NCBI RefSeq assembly: GCF_020379485.1
Contig: NC_063436.1
Location: 23,992,423 to 24,056,422, forward strand
Source: Brassica napus
Lineage: Eukaryota; Streptophyta; Magnoliopsida; Brassicales; Brassicaceae
Length of the DNA: 64,000 nucleotides
Direction of reading: 5' to 3'
Shown here piece by piece: positions 45,346-58,300 of this stretch (position 1 is its first letter; the number at the start of each line of letters is the position of its first letter). The position numbers and the translations under genes are program-made. The notes beneath the pieces were generated by a model that saw only the letters and a program-made list of their open reading frames with translations, searched no databases and was not told where the DNA came from.

Positions 45346-48300
45346 TCAGAATTCAAAATCTTCATTATCATCGATCTCATGGTCCAATAAAACCCAAGAG
45401 CCATCGTCTTGCTGGACCATACCTTTGTTTTTAAGAACCCTCCAATTTCCTGGGACCATACATTCGTCTGTTAGCCCGTCGACTGATTTGTTGACCAGTC
45501 CAATGTCTCTTTTCACATCAAGTCTGAATATGTCACTTTTGCTCGTTCCTTGAGTCCCCGCAACGCCATGCAAGTAAGATTCTAGGCAGTGAAACGTCGC
45601 GAAGTTTCCTGGAGATTTCATGTATTGCGACTTTCTTGTGTCAATGGAAAGCTCTTCTCCGACTTCGGCGTAGCCTAATGGTGGATAGATCGGAACTACG
45701 TCCGGTAGATTCTTTACCCGTAATACTCGGAGATCTTCCAATCTGTTTTTGATTGCATTAAACAAAATGTTCGAGCATGTAAGAACTAAGAAGACATAAA
45801 ATGTATACGGTACTTTCTTACGAGGACGTGTTATGGTATTAATGTGAATATACTAATAATTTTGATGTTGATTCGTAATGATTTATCTTCAGATTTTAAA
45901 TCTAATTTAAAGGGTCATTATTAATGTTTTATCTTTTTCATTATAGGTTTTCTATCTTGATCGTAGTATATCAATTCATATATTCGTAAAAAAAATTCCT
46001 AACGTGTATGGATGATTCCATGTGCATGTGAATATCACTATCCTGAATTTTAGTAGATATTTATTTTGTATGGATGATTCCATGTGCATTCGAATGTCAC
46101 TATCCTGAATTTTAGTAGATATTATGTAATAGATTAACTTCTTAAATATGCTTACCAGAATCTTATATTTACCAAGTGCTTTTGAATTCATATGTTCTTT
46201 CATATTGATCATTTTGACATAAATTTTTAATTCATTTACCCAGGATATTTAATTAACCTGAATATCGACTAATCAAAAATCAATGAAAAGGATAATTTTA
46301 AAAATATTTCGGTCAACCACGGTCATATTTGGATATTGGATGACTATACTGTTGTAAATATGTATAGATTGGACGGACGTACCCGGAGAAGAGTTTCCTA
46401 TAATCAGAATCTCCAACACGAGGACTAGCAAAGACAAAGGCCGTAACAGGACAAGATTTGTCAGGACGGCTCTTTGGTCGGTTATAACCATTAGCCACTA
46501 TATCCGAAGCATTGAGCGTGGCGAGTGCAGCTCCAAGACTATGACCACATATACTTATACTAACTTCTTCGTCCTTATACTTCTCCAACAATCTCCCAAT
46601 CTCTCGCAATACCTTTTTCAAAAATTTCACTAAGATACTTCTCAAAATATAATATCAAATATGGTATATTTCCATTTACTAAGTAATATATAAACAAACC
46701 TTTTTTTTTGACAAAATGTGAATTCATTTCATAGAAATGGCATTGAGATACAATAGCTTGGATCTAATTCTGCTAGAACTAGCAAAGGCTATCTAAGAAT
46801 CCCCAAAAAAAGATAAAAAAGATCCTTAGATACATTGTTAGGCTTAATATAATAAAGACTAAGGCTAAAACATGAAACATGGAGAACAACATGACAGCAA
46901 TTGACTCCCGTATGACCCAGAGGACACTTTAATGCTGAAACCTGCAAGAAAGATTTGAGATCAAGGGATAGTTCAGGAGCGAATGAGATCCCGGAGGAAT
47001 CAGATGTTTTGACAGGCGGGGGCGGTTAGGCGTCCCGGCCCCGGCCATCACTCCATCGAGAGTCCGCTCCCTAACAAACCAGAAGATTGAGAAGGATGAG
47101 GCTGTTGGTCCAATCCGACAAGAGGAAGAGCAAGCGATGAAGAACGAGAACTCGTGAACTGCAGGCGGTGGTTTTTGACTCCCTACACCGGCCACAGCGT
47201 CGGAGAAATTGATGCTTTCCTATCGACAAAGAGGCAGCACACTTCCACCTCCACCTTCCTGCGAGAGCCTGAAGAACCGGAGCTGGAGCTCCAAACGAAC
47301 AAGGCGACACAACTGACTACTGAAACAACACCGTACAAAGGAGAACAGACTGAGCATGTCCTCGAAGCTCAAAGTCTCCGGTAGACAGCGAACGAGACAG
47401 GACGACAGAGAAGTGTCACCGAGATTTGCTGGCATGTAGATCTAAAAAACAGAGGCCCTCGGCGGAGTGTCTCGAACTCCACTGCTCTCGAAAGAATGAT
47501 CTTTGAGGAGAGGCTCTACAACACCTTGAAACACCGGAAAACAGAGGAACCGAGCAACAGGAAGGGAGAGGAGCACAGTGGAGGCAGCGACGCTCCAGAT
47601 CTGCTCCGCCAAACCTTGCGAAAACGAATCTGACCCAGATCCGACAACGGCTCTTTGTTCTACCAGAAAAGCAAGGACCCAGTGTCCAATCTGCTGGTGA
47701 ACTCCTCGCCTACTCTCCAGGGAGGCTTGGTACACACAAAGCCTCCGTTTAGGTCCGTTCAGGCAGAGATCCAGAGAGTATAGGCAAAGAGGAGGCGACG
47801 AGAACAGAGGGATAAAGGGTGAGAGACTGAAGCTTAAGCATATTGGAAGAGGTGGGAGGTCGACGGCGAAGGCTCGCCGACCACCAGAGGAGAGATAAAG
47901 TTGACGGCGGATATTAGGTTCTATATAAACAAACCTGATCACGCGCATTGGCCTTACTAAAAGGTGATCGTTCGTCCTCAGACATGTAGATTGAGTACCA
48001 ATCTTGATGGATTTGTACTTGATCATTTTTCTCACCGAAGATATTTTGGGCGTTCACTAAACCGAATTCGAAGTCATTGACCCATTCAAGTGGTTGCACT
48101 GAACCTCTCCAAGCGACGACTATATCTCTTCGGCCAAGAACCGCAGTGCCTTGGTCGTCTGTCACCGCTACGTAACCCATCCAGTTTGATTCCTTTGTCC
48201 ATCCCTCACGTGACAACGGGAACAATAGGAATGACTCAGGCACGTGGATATGTGATGTTGCGTATAGAAACTTGGTCACTTTGTACTTAGTATACGGATG

Positions 48301-51300
48301 CGCTTTCTCTAAACCAACCTGTGCGTGTTTTAAGAATCAAATCAAAGGTTTGATTTATGTTGCTTGCGTAACAGGAATAAACCTTCTCTCTTTATTTGTT
48401 ACATAAATGTTTTCTCGACTCTAGAAGTGGTATTGCAGAAAAGTAGAATCGAGAAAATATACGGAAAACAAGAAAATGTTATGTGCAATACTCTGAATAT
48501 TGTTCATTGCAACAAATAAGGCTTAGTTTTTGGCACAAAATACCACCAAGCAGATCCAGAACTAAAAATTTGATTTTTCCAAGCCAAATTGTTTTGACCC
48601 TACTGTATAGTCTCTCAGTCTAAGTCTCTTTTTTTTTTTTTTGTGACACATGCATTCATTAATTAAAAGAAGGCCTCAGGCCCAGGTTCAGCCCACAAAG
48701 GGGTCCAAAAACAGAGATGAAGAAAGTGATTGTTTTGCCAAACAGTCGGCTTCCACATTCAAAGATCGAGCAAAGTGATGAAAGGAAATAGCGACAAAAG
48801 CAGAGGAGATGAGCTTGATATCTTGGATGATACTATAGATTTCCTTGACCTGCGTGTCGGTGTTGATAGCTCTGATGAGCGTTGAGTTGTCAGAGTAACA
48901 TCGGAGCTTTGGGAGCCCTAATGCTTCTGCAGAGAGAAGAGCCGATCGGAGAGCTAAAGCTTCCGCAATCAGAGGCGAGTTGATCAGTTTCATGGTTCTT
49001 GTACCTTGATTAATCCAGGACCCAGTCGTATCAGAGAAGATCCATGCCAGTCCCGCCCGCTTCGATTGTAGGTTCCATGCCGCGTCCGTTCTGCAAATTG
49101 AACTTGAGGAGTCCTCCATTCTTGGGTTCGTACGTTTTGTCGTTCGAGGTATGAGCTTCGGATTCAATATGCTTGGGTGCTGTGCTGTTATCCATTCCCT
49201 TGCTAATCTCATCCCCTTTGATGCAGTCTCTATAGGAGAAGGGGTTTTGTTTTCAAAGATCAATTGGTTTCGTGCATTCCAAAGAGACCAACAAACCCAA
49301 GGGAGAATCGTGCACGTGATTCCTGTAGGTGGTAGACACATCGCTCGTTTGAAAGCCACAACTGCCTCCGCAAACGTTGCCTCTGCAGCTAGGTGAACTG
49401 CGTTCTTTAGTGGAATATGTTGCCATACCTCCTGAGCAAAAGGGCAGTGGAAGAAGATATGACTTGCGGTTTCTAACTCGTTACATCTTCTGCAAAAAGA
49501 TCCTGAAATCATCCCTCGTTGCTGTAGGTTTTCTCCCAGCGGCAGAGCTCTCTGGATGATAGACCACAGAAAGAGCTTCATTTTTGGTGAACAAGCTTCA
49601 GACCAAACATCCTTAATCCAGTTAAAGGTTCTTGGTTCAATTGAGTTTGGAAGCGTAGCTGTCTGCATTGTTGCCGAGAAGTAACCTGAGCGAGTAGTAT
49701 ACACACCAGATGGTAGTGGTTGCCAAACAAAAGAATCCTCCGCTTTGGACAGACTTGGCTGTATGAGTTGGATCTCCTTCGTCAAAAGGGGTAGGTAACA
49801 TTCAATCTTCTCTTGGTTCCATTGCATATCTGATGTGAGTAGATCAGAGACTGTAAGATCCAATGCTTCTTCTGGGATGGGACCAAAGGGTTTTAATTGT
49901 GAATCCAAAGAAATCCACGAGTCTTTCCACACTTTCGTGGTCTCACCATTCCCTATTGCTCTCCCTAGATTTCCTTTTAGCAGGTCTCTGCCATGTAGGA
50001 TACTCCTCCACCCATGAGAACACACTGCTGGAGTATTGCTTTCAATGAAAGATTTAGAGTGACAATATTTTCCTAGGAGAACTCGAGCCAGTAGACTGTG
50101 AGGTTGAGTGAGGATGCGCCATGCTTGTTTAGCTAGTAGAGCTTGGTTAAACGTCTGTATGTCTCTGATCCCTAGTCCTCCTCCTGCTTTAGGCTTAGTG
50201 ATTTTATTCCACGCAACCCATGATATTTTCCTTTTTCCTTTTGGATCAGTCTAAGTCTCTGATGTTAGGAGTTTTCAAGGCTCCTAAGACAAATGTTGTA
50301 GTATAGAAGATTGTCGAACCAGTTCTGAGGGATATCAAAGCACTGAGAATGCAAGTACTCACTTAATCTAAGTGCAACCAATGATTTAGATGGGTTTTAA
50401 ACTACTACTAAACTAGAAAGCAATAACAGAATGATACTTTCTTGACTAAGGGAAAAGAGAACTCATGGGCATAGGGATTAGACCTTGGGTGATCAAGTAT
50501 CGAACTAAGGATGGCAAATGATCAATCAAACTATCAACCTTAAGCCTAGACACAATTCTAAGCAAGCTCTATGTCTAGATGAATGCTCATTTGCTAACAT
50601 ATCTCAAACATCAAATGTCTTTGGTTGAATAATATGAAAGCAATCATTACTAACAAGTCTATTAGCTATCTTAGCATCTTTAACAACAAATGTCTTTGGC
50701 AAAGTATACTAAAAGCCTAGGAGAGTTGTCTCAGGCATTTCATCAAACACCTTTTGGGTGGGAAATGTCTATTGATCAACTTTTGAGTGGCCAACTCAGA
50801 AGATGCATTATGAATACTCTACTAGCAAAGAACAAGAATGATCTACACTAAAACATCCTAGAACTAACCTAATCACCCTTAATCTCCCTAACCCATGAAT
50901 TCAAAAGGTGATTACTCACTAATCTCCATGATTCCTCTTAAACCCATATTGGATTTCAGATTAATCATGTAGAGAAATACAGGAAATAAAAGGAACACAG
51001 AATTTCAATAACAAAATGATCAATTGATTCAAAGAGATCACTTTCCAAAGGTTTTTGGTGGTTTTTCTAAGAACAAAGATGATGTGCCTCCTGGTGGCTT
51101 ACAGAGTAATAAAACATAGGTTTAGAAAATAAAAACGTGCATAATGAAATGACCAAAATGCCCTTGAGAAATCACAAGTTCGAGCAGAAACAAAACACGG
51201 AGCGACCTCAGCCCGTCGCTCCGACAAGTCGCTCCAGGCTTCGGGAGCGACCTCGCTGTGTCGCTGCGAGAGGTCGCTCCGGGCTCGTTCTCGCGTCTCC

Positions 51301-52346
51301 GGGTGATGAAAACGCGAGCGACTTCTCCCTGTCGCTCTGGTATGGTCGCTCTGAGCTTCGGGAGCGACTTCAGCACGTCACTCTGGAAGGTCGCTCCGAG
51401 GTGTAAATGTGTGTCTCCAGACGTGAAAACGCGAGCGACCTTGTGCAGTCGCTCTGGATGAGTCGCTCCGGGATGTGGTGCACAGCGACCTCATGCCGTC
51501 GCTCCGAGAGGTCGCTCCGGCAGTGCTCGTCCAAAGATCACTCTAATCACCTCCTTTTGAGCTCCAAATGCACCCAAATGTCTCCAGAAACTCCATGTGG
51601 TACTCAAATACCTGATAGAGACATATGCATGCAAAATGCAACCTAGACATGGCTAAGTCCTAATCTATATGATGAAAATGCACATGAATAAATGGATAAA
51701 ACAATGTAAATATGCAAGATATCAACTCCCCCAAACTTGTTCTTTTACTTGTCCTCAAGTGAACTTTCTAGAACTCATAGGGAGAGAGGTTGAAGGTGGG
51801 AGCACATAGCCAAAAGAAACACAACTAGCACACTCTCTTATTACACTCTAGCTTCTCTAGGCCTATCTTAACTCTTTTTGTTCTTACACTCATCATCAAG
51901 CATCCACACATTCAAATCAACCAACTCTCACATTCATTAAGCACAAAACATCAGGTGAATTCTTGCAAATGGTCAGTTGGTCCAAGTCATTTGGTTGGGT
52001 AAGGGAAGGCTTTTATTCAAGTGATTCAAGAGGTTCAAAACATATGATCTTTAAAGTGGTTTACTCTCGAAACAAGTAGCCTTGACATTGCACATAATAT
52101 ATCTAAGAAAGGGATCAACTCATGCATACAATGCTCAATCTCAATTGTTCTACCCTTTTCCCAAACATACAATTACACAATCATTCCCCAATGTCAAACC
52201 CAACTCACATCTCTCACCAAAAGATTCTAAAAACATCAGCTCTTTCTCTTTGAAATCTACAAGGGATTTTCACAACCTCAAAACATTTCTTAGCTCCTAA
52301 CAACTTTGCTAGCCCCCTTTTCTTTCTTTTTCTTTTTTTTTTTTTC

Positions 52347-52393
<47 letters not shown>

Positions 52394-55300
52394 GCTGGGG
52401 GCCAAGACTTTTCAAAACTTGAGCTAGAGGCTTCTATACTGGTCCCAATAAAACAATTCACTTAAGCACAAAGAGTCTATTCTTTTCTTTTTCATTTCTC
52501 CCAAATCATAATCACAACACTCACCCCCACCTATAGCTAGACAATAGAGTGTCCAATCTAGCAAGAATGAAGATCAAGCATTGTCGTTCCCGATACTCTC
52601 AACATTATGCACATGTAAGACTTTCCGAAAAAGGCCTCACTCATCAAACAATGAAAGCTTAAAAGGAGGAAAAGGTTTTGGGAGTGGTCTACCACTAGAG
52701 TTTGTCAAAAAAAGATTGGTATAAAAGATGTGACAACTCAAGTGTGTATAGCCATGACTCAGTACACAAGGGACCATGAGCAAGAAGCATTAAGTTCGTT
52801 CAGTTCAAATAAGGTTGTAGTTGGCTTCAAAGACTGAGTTTAAGCAATCAACAAGTTTCAGGAAGAGTTTTCAAGGCTCGAAACATACAAGTCTTTTTGA
52901 GAGGTGCAAAAGCTACTCAGGTGCAACGTAGTGTTCTTTACAAGGCATTCAAAATCATTGCTCCCAATGCAAGTGAATGCAACCTATATGCTCTAGACTC
53001 TCCTAAAAATGCAAATGATGCAAACTAAATGATTGGTTTTTTTTTATGCAAATAGGTATGCAATGCATGACTCAATGAAACAACATCAAAGCAAACATGA
53101 TCAAATACTTGGTACCTCCCCCAAACTTGAGTTACACAGTCTCTGTGTCGTCAAGTAGAGAGAGATACCGAAAAGAAGACTAATATGCAAAAAATGAAAT
53201 GGTATATACAAGGGAGTGTGGTGGGTTACCTTCTATGGGGAATGAGTAGAGGGAGATGCTCCCTCCTCGTCGTCCTCAGGTGGTAACTCTTCAAGGTGCT
53301 CATCAGCAGGAGTGCCCATCTCTTCAATGTAGAAGGCTTGCCCGAACACAGTTGGTTTCCTCATTTTCCCCTTGATGTCAAAGTGGAGGATGTTCTCTTT
53401 ACCCAAATGGAGATCAATCGTGCCCTCCTTCACATTAACAATAGCTCCTGCTGTAGCTAAGAATGGCCTTCCTAGAATCAATGGATCTTGAGCCTCCTCA
53501 CCCATCTCAAGCACCACAAAATCTGTAGGTATCTCATACCTTCCAATCTTCACAGGGAGGTCCTCTAAGATGCCCACAGGGTACTTCACTGAACGATCAG
53601 CTAACACCAGAGAGAGTCTACACTTCTTGTACTGAGTGAATCCAAGTTTCTTTGCAACAGACAAAGGCATCAAGCTGACACTAGCTCCCAAATCGCAGAG
53701 ACTTTTCTCAAATACCATAGGTCCAAGAGCACAAGGTAGTGTGAAGCTTCCTGGGTCCTCTAATTTCTCTGGAACATCAAGCCTCTGGATGATGGCATTG
53801 CACTCATGGGTAAGAATCATCATGCCTTCCATCTCCTTCTTCTTTGCAGCTACAACATCTTTCAGGAAATTGTTGTATTGAGGAATCAACATGAAAGCAT
53901 CGATGATGGGCATTGCAACCTGAGCTTCACTCATTTGCTTCTCAAACAGAGCCTTGTACTTCTCTAGCAGCTGCTTCTTGAATCTACCAGGGAATGGAAG
54001 TTTGGGTTCATATGGAGGAGGAACAAAAGAACTTTCACTTGCTGGAGTAACAACTTCACCATCCTTTACTGTCTTCTTCTCTTCCCCAACCTTTCCTTTA
54101 CCTTTGGCTTCCACTATCTTCTCCAAGATCTCATCATTGATCTTCTCATCAACAATCACCACTTCATCATCTATGTTGATGGCAACCCCCTCACCTAGTT
54201 TCTCAGCATCCTTGGTGAAGGTTCTAGGAGGTAACTGCTTACCACTCCTAAGGGTGATAGCTTTGGCCTCCTTGGGATTTTGGTCAGACTTTCCAGGTAG
54301 AGATCCTTGCTGGCGATTCTGGTGAGTGTTCATGGAAGCAAATTGATTCTCTAAATTCCTGACTGTAGAAGCAAGGTGTGAGAATTTGTTGTTGAGCTCA
54401 TTGTAGCTCCCATCAATCTTGGAATGAAGGTTCTTCAACTCATAACCAACTTGCTTCTCACTTCTAGTCTGAGACTCCAAGATTTGTTTCAGTAAGGTAT
54501 CAGTGCTGCTCTCTTGAGGAGCAGAGGAACCAGACGAGGGGTTTTGCTGAGGCTGATAGCTGCCTTGCTGGTTATTTCTAGGCGGATAACCACTCTGTTG
54601 GTTGTTGGGATAGGATTTCTGTTGGTAGTTGTTGTACTGAAAGTTGGGCTCCTTTTTGTACCAGCTACCATTGTTGTTAATGAAACACAACTCCTCTTGA
54701 CCTTCCAAACCCTCAACCTCATTGACAGCAAGTGGATCTTCCTGCTTGGAGTTACCAACAAACTTCAGCTGCTCTTGGGTTGCTTTTTCAGCAATGAGTA
54801 GGTCGATCTTGTCTTCCAAAGCTTTGATCTCTTTCCTCGTCTGCTTATCCTCAGTTCTACTGCTTCTGTCGTGGTCTCCACTGTAGACTGCATCACTCTT
54901 AACCATGTTGTCAACCAGCTCCTCTGCATCCTCCTCAGTTCTCCCCAAGAAGAACCCATTACTAGCTGTATCCAGTCTGGCTCTGTACTTAGGGAGAGCA
55001 CCACGGTAGAATGTGCTCAGCAAGCTCTCCTTAGAGAAACCATGGTGTGGGCATTGAGCTTGATAGCCCTTGAATCTCTCCCAGGCTTCACTGAAACCTT
55101 CCAAGCCCTTCTGTTGAAAGCTGGAGATCTCGTTTCTCAGCTTAGCAGTTCTTGAAGTAGAGAAGAACTTTTCCAAGAATGCTTTCTTGCAGTCATCCCA
55201 AGTGGTAATGGAGTCGCTGGGTAGAGACTTCTCCCACTGACGTGCCTTATCTCCCAAAGAGAAAGGGAATAGCTTGAGCTTTAAGGCATCTTCGGACACA

Positions 55301-58300
55301 CCATTGGTTTTTGACAACCCACAATAGCTGTCGAACCTGTCCAAGTGATCAAATAGATCCTCTAGAGCCAAGCCATGATACTTGTTGTTCTCGATCACGT
55401 TGAGGAGTCCTGACTTGATCTCAAAGTTGTTGGCTGCCACAGCGGGTGCTCGGATTCCCAATCTATGACCATGAATGTTTGGACGGTCGTAAGTGCCAAT
55501 GGGTCGAGCTGCTCGCTGTTGGTTAGGTGGGCCATTGTTGTTAGCGCCATTGACGCCTGCATCTTCTTGATGAACGTCTCCCATGTCAGTGTTCAGTCTC
55601 TGCAATTGAGCCTGATGTTCTTCTACTCTTCTCTTTCTAGCACACTCTCTCTCTAAAACCCTGATGTCTGCTGCTCTTGGAACTGGTTTGATGGACTCCT
55701 GCTCCTCAAGTTCATACACCTGTAGATTAAAGGGAGGTGAAGAAGAGTCAGTAACAAAAGAAAATAAAAATGACTTAGTCTCAAGCAATTGACTAAATCT
55801 CAATGTTTAAATCTACTCAGAATTTGGCAACGACGCCAATTTGATGTTAGGAGTTTTCAAGGCTCCTAAGACAAATGTTGTAGTATAGAAGATTGTCGAA
55901 CCAGTTCTGAGGGATATCAAAGCATTGAGAATGCAAGTACTCACTTAATCTAAGTGCAACCAATGATTTAGATGGGTTTTAAACTACTACTAAACTAGAA
56001 AGCAATAACAGAATGATACTTTCTTGACTAAGGGAAAAGAGAACTCATGGGCATAGGGATTAGACCTTGGGTGATCAAGTATCGAACTAAGGATGGCAAA
56101 TGATCAATCAAACTATCAACCTTAAGCCTAGACACAATTCTAAGCAAGCTCTATGTCTAGATGAATGCTCATTTGCTAACATATCTCAAACATCAAATGT
56201 CTTTGGTTGAATAATATGAAAGCAATCATTACTAACAAGTCTATTAGCTATCTTAGCATCTTTAACAACAAATGTCTTTGGCAAAGTATACTAAAAGCCT
56301 AGGAGAGTTGTCTCAGGCATTTCATCAAACACCTTTTGGGTGGGAAATGTCTATTGATCAACTTTTGAGTGGCCAACTCAGAAGATGCATTATGAATACT
56401 CTACTAGCAAAGAACAAGAATGATCTACACTAAAACATCCTAGAACTAACCTAATCACCCTTAATCTCCCTAACCCATGAATTCAAAAGGTGATTACTCA
56501 CTAATCTCCATGATTCCTCTTAAACCCATATTGGTTTTCAGATTAATCATGTAGAGAAATACAGGAAATAAAAGGAACACAGAATTTCAATAACAAAATT
56601 GATCAATTGATTCAAAGAGATCACTTTCCAAAGGTTTTTGGTGGTTTTTCTAAGAACAAAGATGATGTGCCTCCTGGTGGCTTACAGAGTAATAAAACAT
56701 AGGTTTAGAAAATAAAAACGTGCATAATGAAATGACCAAAATGCCCTTGAGAAATCACAAGTTCGAGCAGAAACAAAACACGGAGCGACCTCAGCCCGTC
56801 GCTCCGACAAGTCGCTCCAGGCTTCGGGAGCGACCTCGCTGTGTCGCTGCGAGAGGTCGCTCCGGGCTCGTTCTCGCGTCTCCGGGTGATGAAAACGCGA
56901 GCGACTTCTCCCTGTCGCTCTGGTATGGTCGCTCTGAGCTTCGGGAGCGACTTCAGCACGTCGCTCTGGAAGGTCGCTCCGAGGTGTAAATGTGTGTCTC
57001 CAGACGTGAAAACGCGAGCGACCTTGTGCAGTCGCTCTGGATGAGTCGCTCCGGGATGTGGTGCACAGCGACCTCATGCCGTCGCTCCGAGAGGTCGCTC
57101 CGGCAGTGCTCGTCCAAAGATCACTCTAATCACCTCCTTTTGAGCTCCAAATGCACCCAAATGTCTCCAGAAACTCCATGTGGTACTCAAATACCTGATA
57201 GAGACATATGCATGCAAAATGCAACCTAGACATGGCTAAGTCCTAATCTATATGATGAAAATGCACATGAATAAATGGATAAAACAATGTAAATATGCAA
57301 GATATCAGTCTCTAATAATTATTATATTAGTATTTAAGTATGATTATTTGTGAGCATTTAATTTAAATGTTAAAAAGAAATTCTACCATTCAGAAATTGC
57401 CAAATGACAGAAGAGCTTTTGAAAATTGTACATTCTTACTTTTTTTTACATTCTTTCTCATCCTTTTATTTTTTTAATAAGTATTAATTATGTTCAGAAA
57501 TTCATTTTTTCTGCAACTGCACATGCTCTATATACTTATAAAAGAAAATTAATCCCAAGATGGATGTTCGAAACATACGACGTCCTAATATTGAAAATAA
57601 ATGTTTATTGTTCCTTCCGTAATGAAAGTAAGATGTTTTCGATTTTTTACTTGTTCCACAAAAATAGATTTTCTATATATTTAAGATATTTTTTATACTT
57701 TTAAAAAATATTAAATGAAAATATTTGAATTGATTAAATTTTATTGGTGAAAAATTATTGGAAAGTGTATTATAAAATAAAAGAAAAATTAAATTATAAA
57801 TATTTATTGAATTCGTAATAAGCAAACAGTAACAACCTTTTTGAGCACTTTGGGGCCTTAAATTAATCATTTTATACAAGGACTCCCGCCAATGCTTTAT
57901 TTGACTTTCACTTACTCACTTAGGGCAGAGGGGCTCTGCCAGTGAGACATTAAATATTTTATTAGATTACATAGATGTTCTTCTTAGTTTACAGAAGATT
58001 GTTTTCATGATTAAAGTCATTGTAGACTTGATTAATAAGTGAACTTGGAATTTTTATAGCTATATATTTTAAACATTAAATTTCTTCGAACCATGTTCTA
58101 CACAGATGTTACAAATTTTTTGTCTTCTTCTTTTTAGCTGTATAAAAAGAAAATACTTAAAATATTACTAATATTTTGTTTTTGGAATATTGATGAGGTC
58201 ATTTTTTTCCAAACCTTACAATGAAACTATGTAGCATTAAAATCTAAGCCTAACACTAGAACATTAACCAATCAGTTCTATTTTAAAAAAATCAAATTAT

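Larger units (their letters stand above)
50260..57307 (-). mobile_element. Young LTR retrotransposon with gag-protease only (TR-GAG-like), in lipase intron 1
   Basis: The element is 7048 bp with the target duplication GTCTC (50255-50259 and 57308-57312). LTRs lie at 50260-51724 and 55842-57307, start TGATG and end ATATCA, and differ by three substitutions and one indel by my comparison. Transcription runs on the minus strand. The primer site (TGGCGTCGTTGCC, about 55824-55836) resembles the tRNA-Asp site of Athila/Tat gypsy elements. A polypurine tract (51725-51737) borders the 3' LTR. Inside is one long gag-protease frame and no reverse transcriptase, RNase H or integrase, so it must borrow these. 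It inserted into the right target copy of the neighbouring LINE. Confidence 0.92.

Noticed and set aside
47071..48035. Several overlapping open frames in lipase intron 2
   Set aside because: They lie in a GC-rich non-coding retroposon. None matches a known domain and they overlap in all frames.
51185..51535. CRISPR-like array
   Set aside because: The repeats are short, inverted and irregularly spaced, lie in an LTR, and the genome is a plant.
51122..51646. Open frames rich in Arg/Ser, repeated at 56682-57229
   Set aside because: They are in the LTRs and arise from the GAGCGAC/GTCGCTC repeats.
52214..52405. Poly-Lys open frame
   Set aside because: It reads through a long T-rich run inside the LTR element.
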